Below are positions 15,510 through 22,961 of a stretch of 64,000 nucleotides of DNA, piece by piece. The stretch spans positions 1-64,000 of the forward strand of contig JAYRXX010000010.1 in assembly GCA_041917295.1 (NCBI GenBank), written 5' to 3'. Made by a program: the position numbers and the translations under genes. The stretch is from JADKHR01 sp041917295. GTDB taxonomy: Bacteria; Elusimicrobiota; Elusimicrobia; FEN-1173. The notes below the pieces were generated by a model that had not been told where the DNA came from, did no database searches, and was given only the letters and a program-made list of their open reading frames with translations. Numbering within the stretch: position 1 is the first letter of the stretch; each line of letters opens with the position of its first letter.

Positions 15510-16109
15510 TTATTTGTCGGGGTTAATCAGTCCTTGGTTTTTCAATTGCTTTTCAACGACCTGGGCCACATTGTTCACCAACTGCGGGACAGCGGGGGGC
15601 TCAACCGTTTCCGTGGTCCCGGACCAAATCAGCTTTTCGGTCTGAGCCGAAAAAATGCGCGTTTCCAGTTGCAGAATTTTCCATTGGACCACCGTGGACT
15701 CTTGCATATAAGTCCAGGAGTAAGAGTAGTGGTCCCACAGGGGAGAATAGGTGGGGGTGGCCATGTACTCTTTTTCTTCCCGATACCCCAACCAACGCAA
15801 CAGAATAACCCCGTCGTAAGAGGCCTTCTGGATCTTGCTTTTGGCCACGGCCGGATCTTTAAGTTCCGTTTCGTTCAAGAGCGCGTAGGAAACAGTGGCT
15901 TTCGGCCCGATCTTGGCGGCCATGGCATCTTCCGCCCCGCGGCGCTCCGTCTCACTGGGCGCCACAGCGACCACAAGAATTTTCTCGAAATGGAGAGGTT
16001 GCGCTTTCAATTCCGGGTTGGTCCACGACTGAATCATGCGCGTGTTGTTAAAAGAACAAGCGGTCAGAACAGCCATCATCACCCCCACCCAACGGGTCTG
16101 AATCTTCAT
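15510..16109 (-). CDS. lipoprotein, DUF4136-like
   Basis: This protein of about 199 residues starts at the ATG at 16109, preceded by GGAGG. The start MKIQTRWVGVMMAVLTACS is a lipoprotein signal peptide with lipobox LTAC, so Cys18 or so is the acylated residue. The mature region carries RMIQSWTNPELKAQPLHFEKILVVAVAPSETERRGAEDAM and later VVQWKILQLETRIFSAQTEKLIWSGTTET, a pattern seen in DUF4136-type lipoproteins of unknown role. It heads the leftward envelope cluster and diverges from the patatin gene at 16228. Confidence 0.75.
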   Translation of the reverse strand: MKIQTRWVGVMMAVLTACSFNNTRMIQSWTNPELKAQPLHFEKILVVAVAPSETERRGAEDAMAAKIGPKATVSYALLNETELKDPAVAKSKIQKASYDGVILLRWLGYREEKEYMATPTYSPLWDHYSYSWTYMQESTVVQWKILQLETRIFSAQTEKLIWSGTTETVEPPAVPQLVNNVAQVVEKQLKNQGLINPDK

Positions 16110-16227
16110 GGGAATTTCCTCCATTGATTTTCGCGCCTGTCCGTCGCCCTGCCCGCGCCGGTTTTTTTATTATACATTTACGGGAGAGATTAAGGGTCGG
16201 GAAATTTTTTCATTAACCGGGAGAATT

Positions 16228-18450
16228 ATGAATAAAGCAACGACGTATTTACTTGTAATTTTAATGGCATTGCCTGCTTTTGGGGCTCCTGCCGGTTCGT
16301 CCCGGCCATTGACTTCCGCTAAGCGGCCCCGTATCGGGCTGGTCCTGAGCGGCGGCGGAGCGCGCGGGGCGGCCCATGTGGGGGTCATCAAGGTTTTGGA
16401 GGAACTTCGCGTGCCCGTGGATTTCATCGCCGGGACGAGCATGGGGTCGGCCGTGGGCGGGTTGTACGCTTCCGGCTTGAACACCCAGGAACTGGAAACG
16501 CTCTTCGCCAACTTCGACTGGAACGCGGCGTTCTCGGATTCGCCGGCCCGGCGGGAACTTTCTTTTCGACGCAAAAACGACGATCTCACCTTTTTGGTCA
16601 AAGCGCGTATCGGGATCGGCGACGGGGGCGTCAAACTGCCCTTGGGCCTGGTGGAGGGGCAAAACTTTATCACGGAACTGCGCAAGCTTTCCCACGTGAC
16701 GGAATCCGTCGATAGTTTCGACCAGCTCCCCATTCCTTTCCGCGCCATGGCGACAGACCTGGAAACGGGAAAATCGGTCATCCTGGACAAGGGCGACCTG
16801 GCCAACGCCATTCGGGCCTCCATCGCCATCGTGCCGCTTTTTTCGCCCGTGGAAATCGACGGACGGTTGTACGTCGACGGCGGTTATTTAAAGAATATCC
16901 CGGTCGATGTGGTTCAGCGCATGGGGGTGGACCGCCTGATCGTCGTCAATATTGGAACGCCGTTGACGAAAAGAAAAGACATCAAATCCGTTTTGGATGT
17001 TTTTTCCCAGGTGGGGCGTTTGGGCGGCCAGTATCAGGATCAACGCCAGCTGTCCCAGGTGGGCCAAGACGATGTGCTGGTATTGCCGGACCTGACGGGC
17101 TTGAGCTTCGTCGATTTCGGCAAGATCCCGGAAATCATGAAACGGGGGGAAGACGCCGCGCGGGCCATGGCGAAAGATCTTTCGAAATATTCGCTTTCGG
17201 AGGAAGACTACCGGGCCTGGCGCGCTTCCTTGGCCAAACCGCCGGCGCTTCCCGTTGTGGACGAGATCGAAATTCAGAACGGAACCCGAATCGCCGACAG
17301 CGTTCTGAAACCCTTTATCAGTCAGCCCCTGGGCTCCCCACTGGACCCCGTTCGAATGCAGTCGGATTTGGCCCGCTTGTTCGGGTTGGGTTATTTCGAT
17401 TGCATTGATTATCACTCGGTGCGACGCGGCGATAAAAACATCGTTGTGGTGGACGCCCCCCGCAAAAGTTGGGGCCCCGACTATTTGAAACTGGGTTTTA
17501 AAATGGCGGAGGATTTTAAAGGTCACGGCGACTACGGCATTATGGCCCGTTACCAGCGGACGGAATTAAACGCCCTGGGCGCTGAGTTTCAGGTGGACGG
17601 CACGGTGGGGCTCAATTCCGGGGTTTCCGCGGAATTTTATCAACCCATCGGAAAAGTGCCGCGATATTTGAGTTACGGGGCCCCTTATTTTGTCTTTGCC
17701 AAAGCCTGGCTCCAACAGGACAATCAATCCATTCTTGTCGGCGATGGGAGCGAGTTGCCGTTCCGGGACCAACGATCCGGATTGGGCGCCGGGGGCGGTC
17801 GCAGTTTGGGAAATTGGGGACAAGTTCGGTTGGGTCTGGGCTGGGCCGACCAGAGTTACCGAACACCCACCGTTCCGGAAGTGTCCCTGGAATACGAACA
17901 GGCGGAGGGGGTGGCCCAAATATCGTTGGATACCTTGGACGATGCGAGTTTCCCGCGAAAGGGTTTACGCGGGGAATTAAACGGCCGCGTCACCGGGACA
18001 ACCATGGGGGCGCCCGCTTCCGCGGCGATGGGGGGCATTAACCTTATGGGAGCTTTTTCCAGCGAAAACCATACGGTTCGTTTGAAAGGGGAATTCGCCA
18101 ACAACATAAACGACCCGAGCGAAAATTCCTACCTGCAGAGAATGGGGGGATTTTTAAATCTTGGGGGATATAGCCAAAACAGTTTGATTGGGACCGAAAA
18201 GGCCCTGGCCCAAACGCAATATCTATACAAGGTGGGCAAACTCATGGGGAAACCTTTCTACGGGGGCCTGGCGTTGGAATGGGGCGGCGTTTGGGAGCAA
18301 ACGGCGGAAGAGGTCAACAACGTGTCCGGCGTTATGTCCGGCAGTGTTTTTGCCGCCCTGGACACGGGCATTGGCCCGGCCTACCTGGCCTATTCCCAAG
18401 CCGAGGGCAATGCCAGAAGCGTCTATCTTTACATTGGGCAGGCTTTCTAA
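16228..18450 (+). CDS. patatin-like phospholipase with Omp85-type barrel (type Vd autotransporter)
   Basis: About 740 residues from the ATG at 16228. A signal peptide (1-20) is followed by a patatin domain: oxyanion motif SGGGARGAAH (residues 41-50), nucleophile GTSMG (Ser71) and the DGG dyad motif VDGGYLKN (Asp217). Next comes a POTRA-like domain (about 380-450, VDEIEIQNGTRIADSVLKPFISQPLG) and a C-terminal barrel ending YIGQAF. This is the PlpD layout, in which a lipase is carried through its own barrel and released or displayed at the surface. The substrate is likely phospholipid. With pldA it gives two outer-membrane lipases in 6 kb. Confidence 0.88.
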   Translation: MNKATTYLLVILMALPAFGAPAGSSRPLTSAKRPRIGLVLSGGGARGAAHVGVIKVLEELRVPVDFIAGTSMGSAVGGLYASGLNTQELETLFANFDWNAAFSDSPARRELSFRRKNDDLTFLVKARIGIGDGGVKLPLGLVEGQNFITELRKLSHVTESVDSFDQLPIPFRAMATDLETGKSVILDKGDLANAIRASIAIVPLFSPVEIDGRLYVDGGYLKNIPVDVVQRMGVDRLIVVNIGTPLTKRKDIKSVLDVFSQVGRLGGQYQDQRQLSQVGQDDVLVLPDLTGLSFVDFGKIPEIMKRGEDAARAMAKDLSKYSLSEEDYRAWRASLAKPPALPVVDEIEIQNGTRIADSVLKPFISQPLGSPLDPVRMQSDLARLFGLGYFDCIDYHSVRRGDKNIVVVDAPRKSWGPDYLKLGFKMAEDFKGHGDYGIMARYQRTELNALGAEFQVDGTVGLNSGVSAEFYQPIGKVPRYLSYGAPYFVFAKAWLQQDNQSILVGDGSELPFRDQRSGLGAGGGRSLGNWGQVRLGLGWADQSYRTPTVPEVSLEYEQAEGVAQISLDTLDDASFPRKGLRGELNGRVTGTTMGAPASAAMGGINLMGAFSSENHTVRLKGEFANNINDPSENSYLQRMGGFLNLGGYSQNSLIGTEKALAQTQYLYKVGKLMGKPFYGGLALEWGGVWEQTAEEVNNVSGVMSGSVFAALDTGIGPAYLAYSQAEGNARSVYLYIGQAF

Positions 18451-18456
18451 AAGACC

Positions 18457-19101
18457 ATGAACAAGACCGGCCATCCCGCTCCCCTCGGGGCCACGTGCTG
18501 TCCGGAGGGGGTTAATTTCAGCGTTGCCGCCCGGGAGGCTGAGGGGCTGGATCTGCTTCTCTTTGACCGGGAGGACGGCCCGGCTTCCCGCGTCCTTGCG
18601 CTCGATCCCGTCCGTAACCGCTCTCACCCTTACTGGCATGTTTTTGTGCTGGGACTTAAGGCGGGCCAGATTTACGCTTATCGAGCGAGGGGCCCCTGGG
18701 CTCCGGACGAGGGGCACCGGTTTGATCCGAACAAGATTCTCCTGGATCCCTACGGGCGGGGTGTGGTTGTCCCCAAGGGGTACACCCGCCTCGCGGCCTG
18801 TCGGTCCGGGTCCAATGAAGCGACCGCCATGAAAAGCGTCGTGGTGGATTCCCGCGCCTACGATTGGGAAGGAGACGCGCCCCTCGGGCTTCCTGCCTCG
18901 CGCACAATTTACATTTTGGAAAAAGACAAGGCCTATTACTCAAATTAAACGGGAACGGGCAACACGCTCAATGCAAATCACCCTTTCGTGCGGCGATTGA
19001 TTCTTGACAGCCTTCGGTATTTGGTCAACGAAATGCACGTGGACGGTTTTCGGTTTGATCTGGCCTCGATCTTAACCCGGGACACCGACGGCCGTCCTTA
19101 A
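18457..19101 (+). pseudogene. glgX: glycogen debranching enzyme remnant (deleted and nonsense-mutated)
   Basis: The first 164 codons give the N-terminal CBM48 part of a GlgX/TreX-type debranching enzyme (GHPAPLGATCCPEGVNFSVAA, YAYRARGPWAPDEGHRFDPNK, VVDSRAYDWEG). At about 18900 the frame jumps from ASRTIYI directly to KDKAYYSN, which in intact enzymes lies well inside the GH13 catalytic domain. A TAA then stands where a Tyr codon is expected, and the same frame continues TGTGNTLNANHPFVRRLILD and VDGFRFDLASIL (the nucleophile region) to a second stop at 19101. The middle of the catalytic domain and everything after it are missing, so this is a decayed gene. Confidence 0.88.
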
Positions 19102-19206
19102 TGTCTTTACAAGGTGGGTAAAATAGAGAAGGCTATTTTAGTAGGATAAGCTCTCAGGGCCGCGCAAAACGGTCGCCACGATAGAATGCTCCGGGGAGGT
19201 TCGTTT

Positions 19207-21606
19207 ATGCAATCCAAAGAAAATACATTTACCCGCCTTGGCGCCTGGGTCTCTTCCGGAGCGCTTTTAATGGGCCAGGCGGCTCCGGCGATGGCCGCCA
19301 AGACTGAAAATCAGAATCCCATTGATCGCACGGTTCTGCCCCTGCGCGAGCCCGAATACCCCACGAGCCGTCTTCTTGATGTGCGGGAAACCACCCCGCC
19401 GTCCCATTTCACGGTCCGGCCGCCGGCCGGAGCGCCGAACGTTTTAATGGTTCTCGTCGATGATCTGGGATTTGCCGGGACAAGTTCTTTCGGCGGGCCG
19501 GTTCCCACGGAAGCCTTTGATCGCATCGCGCAGGAAGGTTTGCGGTATAACAATTTCCACACGACGGCCGTGTCGTCCCCCACCCGCGCCGCGTTAAAAA
19601 GCGGACGCAATCACCATGTCAACAACATGGGATCCATTATTGAGACGGGAACCGCTTTCCCCGGAAACACCGGCCAAATTCCCAGCAACGTGGCTCCCCT
19701 GGCGGAGATGTTGCGCCTGAACGGTTACGGCACCGGCGCCTTTGGAAAATGGCACGAATTGGCCGCCTGGGAAGCCAGCGCCGCGGGGCCGTTCGATCGA
19801 TGGCCGACCCGGCAAGGGTTCGACAAATTTTACGGGTTTCTCGGCGGAGAAACCAATCAATGGGCGCCGTTTGTCTATGACGGAACCACCGCCCAGGAAC
19901 TGCCCGAAGACCCCACGTATCATTTCATGGCCGACATGACGGACAAGGCCATTTCCTGGGTCAAGTTTCAAAAGGCTCTGGCGCCGGAGAAACCGTTTTT
20001 CATGTATTTCGCCCCCGGGGCCACCCACGCGCCCCATCATGTGCCGGCGGAGTGGATCGCCAAATGGAAAGGAAAATTTAACGGCGGGTGGGACGTTTTG
20101 CGGAAGGAAATTTTGGATCGTCAAATCAAGCTCGGCATTGTTCCGAAGGGGACAAAACTGGCTCCCAAACCCGCGGCCATTCCCGACTGGGACAAATTGA
20201 CGAAGGACCAGAAAACCTTGTTTGCCCGCCAGTTCGAAGTGTTTGCCGCCTTTGTGGATTACACGGACTTCCACATCGGCCGTTTGGTGAAGGCCGTTGA
20301 AGACATGGGGGAACTGGACAACACCCTGGTTGTTCTCGTCTACGGCGACAACGGCGCCAGCGCCGAAGGCGGGGCCAACGGCATGTTCAGCGAGATGACG
20401 TATTTCAACGGTGTGCAAGAAAAAGTGGAGGACATGCTCAAGGTCAAGGACAAATGGGGCGGGCCCGAAACCTATCCCCACATGGCCGCCGGCTGGGCCG
20501 TGGCGCTCGATACGCCGTATACCTGGACCAAACAAGTTGCGTCGGATCCCGGGGGGACCAAGGTGGGCATGGCCCTGCGCTGGCCCCGGGGCATTAAGGC
20601 GAAAAACCAAATCCGCTCCCAGTTCGCTCACGTGATCGACATTGCGCCGACCATTCTTGAAGCGGCGGGGCTTCCGGAACCCAAAGTCGTCAATGGGGTA
20701 ACGCAACGGCCCATGGACGGCGTGAGTTTGGTCTATTCCTTTGACGACGCCAAAGCCCCGGAACGCCACACGACCCAATATTTTGAAATGTTCGGAAACC
20801 GGGCCATTTATCATACCGGTTGGTTTGCCCGCACCATTCACCGCGCCCCCTGGGAATCAACCCCGCGACGGGATCTGAAGGACGACATCTGGGAACTTTA
20901 CGATCTGCGCAAAGACTTCAGTTTGGTCAATGACCTCGCTAAAACCAATCCCACCAAGTTGGAGGAACTTAAATCCTTGTTTATGAAAGAGGCGGAAAAG
21001 AACTACGCCCTCCCTGTCGACGACCGTGTGTTTGAGCGGATCATCGCTTCGAACGTCGGACGTCCCGATCTCATGGCGGGGCGGACCTCGATCACCTTAA
21101 GCGCGGGCATGGTGGGCATGACCGAAAACACGTTCTTAAACATCAAGAACCGGTCCGTGACCGTGACCGCCAAGATCGACGTACCGACCTCCGGCGCCCA
21201 CGGGATCGTTTTCGCCCAGGGCGGGCGTTTTGGGGGGTGGGCCCTTTATGTGAAAGACGGGGTGCCCGCCTATGACTACAACTTTTTGGGCATGCAACGT
21301 TTCACGGTCGCCGGGAAAGAAAAACTGACCCCCGGCCCCGCCACCCTGCGTTTCGACTTCGCCTATGACGGGGGAGGGGTTGGCAAGGGAGGATTGGGTT
21401 CCCTGTACGTCAATGGCAAAAAGGTCGCGGAAGGCCGCATAGAACGGACACAACCGGCCATATTCTCCGCCGACGAAACCGCGGATGTGGGCATTGATTT
21501 GGCGTCTCCGGTGGTCGAGTCGATCGGGGCGGAACGGGCCTCAAAATTTACCGGAAAAATCGACGAAGTCACCGTGGACGTGGCGCCCCTGCCTAATCCC
21601 CATTAG
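19207..21606 (+). CDS. serine-type arylsulfatase, secreted
   Basis: About 799 residues from the ATG at 19207, which has GGGGAGG upstream. It is a sulfatase of the arylsulfatase family. Calcium-site aspartates lie in MVLVDDLGFAG (about 81-91). The nucleophile motif is S-S-P-T-R at residues 123-127, so the formylglycine precursor is Ser123, not Cys. SGRNHH follows. Later metal-site residues include YGDNGASAEGG. A C-terminal beta domain (about 610-799) has the ALYVNGKKV-like strands common in these enzymes. A signal-like N-terminus ends PAMAA. Serine-type sulfatases need a radical SAM maturase, which is absent here. The substrate (sulfated polysaccharide or aryl sulfate) is unknown. Paralogue at 22962. 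Confidence 0.85.
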   Translation: MQSKENTFTRLGAWVSSGALLMGQAAPAMAAKTENQNPIDRTVLPLREPEYPTSRLLDVRETTPPSHFTVRPPAGAPNVLMVLVDDLGFAGTSSFGGPVPTEAFDRIAQEGLRYNNFHTTAVSSPTRAALKSGRNHHVNNMGSIIETGTAFPGNTGQIPSNVAPLAEMLRLNGYGTGAFGKWHELAAWEASAAGPFDRWPTRQGFDKFYGFLGGETNQWAPFVYDGTTAQELPEDPTYHFMADMTDKAISWVKFQKALAPEKPFFMYFAPGATHAPHHVPAEWIAKWKGKFNGGWDVLRKEILDRQIKLGIVPKGTKLAPKPAAIPDWDKLTKDQKTLFARQFEVFAAFVDYTDFHIGRLVKAVEDMGELDNTLVVLVYGDNGASAEGGANGMFSEMTYFNGVQEKVEDMLKVKDKWGGPETYPHMAAGWAVALDTPYTWTKQVASDPGGTKVGMALRWPRGIKAKNQIRSQFAHVIDIAPTILEAAGLPEPKVVNGVTQRPMDGVSLVYSFDDAKAPERHTTQYFEMFGNRAIYHTGWFARTIHRAPWESTPRRDLKDDIWELYDLRKDFSLVNDLAKTNPTKLEELKSLFMKEAEKNYALPVDDRVFERIIASNVGRPDLMAGRTSITLSAGMVGMTENTFLNIKNRSVTVTAKIDVPTSGAHGIVFAQGGRFGGWALYVKDGVPAYDYNFLGMQRFTVAGKEKLTPGPATLRFDFAYDGGGVGKGGLGSLYVNGKKVAEGRIERTQPAIFSADETADVGIDLASPVVESIGAERASKFTGKIDEVTVDVAPLPNPH

Positions 21607-22742
21607 GTTTTTGCGCCCTTTTCCCCATGAACCCCCGAACGTTTGACAAATATTAAGGAATAGTTGGTGCTTCGTCCGGCGGCGGAGTTCTTCGCCAAGA
21701 TGCCGTGGCCCACAAGTTCGACAATATCCCGTTGAGCCGTGTCCTGTGAGCACTTGGCCATCTTTGCCCATTTGGACGAAGAAAGTTTTCCTTCAAAAGT
21801 TCCGTCCAGGAGTATGTTCAACATGAACCGTTGACGCTCCTTCAACCCGAGATGGGCATAGGTCTTCCAGAACTGGTCCTTTCTGAACACCGTGGCCAAG
21901 GAACCCTCCGCCCCTGCAATGGCTCGATCCAAGCATTCTAAAAACCAATTCATCCACTCTGTTATATCCAACGGGCCTTTTTGGGTTCGCTCGAGCACGT
22001 CATAGTATTCCTTGCGCTCCCGGCGAATTTGCGCGGACATGCTGTAATAACGTTGGGGGCTGTTCTCCGAGCGCGCCAGAGCCCAATCCGCAATGGCGCG
22101 GGCCATGCGTCCGTTCCCGTCATCGAATGGATGGATCGTCACAAACCAAAGGTGGGCCTTTGCGGCCAGGAGCACGGGGTCCATCCCGCTAGGCTCATTT
22201 GCCCATACCAAAAATGCCGTCATTTCAGCTTCCAAGCGGTCCGCTGCCGGCGCTTCGTAATGTACACGCTCACGCCCGATGGCGCCCGACACCACTTGCA
22301 TGGGCCCCCTGGCATCGTCCCGCCACAAGCCCACCTGAATACTTCTTGATGGGTCCGGAAAGAGCGCCTTGTGCCAACCGAACAAACGTTCCTTGGTGAG
22401 AGGGTGTGCGTAGTTCTGCGTCGCCTCAAGCACCATCTGCACCACGCCGTCCACGCGACGATCTGAAGGCAATAGCCCCGCAATATCCATGCCTAATTTC
22501 TTCGCAATGGAAGACCTCACCTGGTCAGAATTGAGTATCTCCCCTTCGATCTCGCTGGATTTCACGACATCATCCGTGAGCGTCTTCAGCATGGCTTCGT
22601 TACGTTGGGAAAACCCCAGGCTTTCCATGCGGCCGATCAGGCTCCCCTGCCTGAGACGCACACTCGATAACAGTCCCGCCAGGGCCTTTTGATCCCAATG
22701 GAAATTGGGCCAGTCCAACAATTGATGTAGGTATTTTGTCAT
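21603..22742 (-). CDS. Fic family protein with DUF4172-type N-terminus
   Basis: About 379 residues from the ATG at 22742 (GAGG upstream). A GTG at 22751 is an alternative start. Layout: DUF4172-like N-terminal domain, inhibitory helix motif SSEIEG (near residue 64, the S/T-x-x-x-E-G motif that blocks ATP), Fic core with HPFDDGNGRMAR (near residue 210), and a C-terminal winged-helix segment. Fic enzymes transfer AMP or other phosphates to target hydroxyls, and the catalytic His and the Mg/ATP-binding DGNGR loop are complete. It lies between two sulfatase genes on the opposite strand, and its 3' end overlaps the first sulfatase stop by 4 nt. A palindrome lies upstream (22808-22840). Confidence 0.9.
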   Translation of the reverse strand: MTKYLHQLLDWPNFHWDQKALAGLLSSVRLRQGSLIGRMESLGFSQRNEAMLKTLTDDVVKSSEIEGEILNSDQVRSSIAKKLGMDIAGLLPSDRRVDGVVQMVLEATQNYAHPLTKERLFGWHKALFPDPSRSIQVGLWRDDARGPMQVVSGAIGRERVHYEAPAADRLEAEMTAFLVWANEPSGMDPVLLAAKAHLWFVTIHPFDDGNGRMARAIADWALARSENSPQRYYSMSAQIRRERKEYYDVLERTQKGPLDITEWMNWFLECLDRAIAGAEGSLATVFRKDQFWKTYAHLGLKERQRFMLNILLDGTFEGKLSSSKWAKMAKCSQDTAQRDIVELVGHGILAKNSAAGRSTNYSLIFVKRSGVHGEKGAKT

Positions 22743-22807
22743 TCTCCGCACCTCATGCGGTTATTATACCTGATTTATTTCTATTTTCAATGGCAATCTA
22801 CGCAAAA

Positions 22808-22840
22808 TATGCGGAGATTAAGCCGGTTATTCTCCGCATA
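22808..22840. promoter_or_regulatory. 33-bp inverted repeat upstream of the Fic gene, probable operator
   Basis: TATGCGGAGATTAA and TTATTCTCCGCATA form a 14-bp inverted repeat with one mismatch around a 5-nt spacer. A third half-site, GCGGAGAAT, overlaps the start codon of the Fic gene at 22742-22748. This arrangement suits a dimeric repressor, possibly the winged-helix C-terminus of the Fic protein itself. The rest of the 22743-22961 gap shows only the ribosome site of the second sulfatase. Confidence 0.6.
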
Positions 22841-22961
22841 AATTTGGCTTGACCATCTTTGTGGCCGGAATCATGCCCGGCCGCGCCCCCTGTCGGTCGT
22901 GGATCTTGAAAGCGGGGACGTTAAATGTCAATGTTTGTCTAACGTTGGCAGGAGGTCATCC

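Noticed and set aside
19594..20841. Long minus-strand open frames (415 and 398 codons) opposite the two sulfatases
   Set aside because: Both mirror conserved sulfatase coding sequence, and both look alike only because the sulfatases are paralogues. No independent start or motif.
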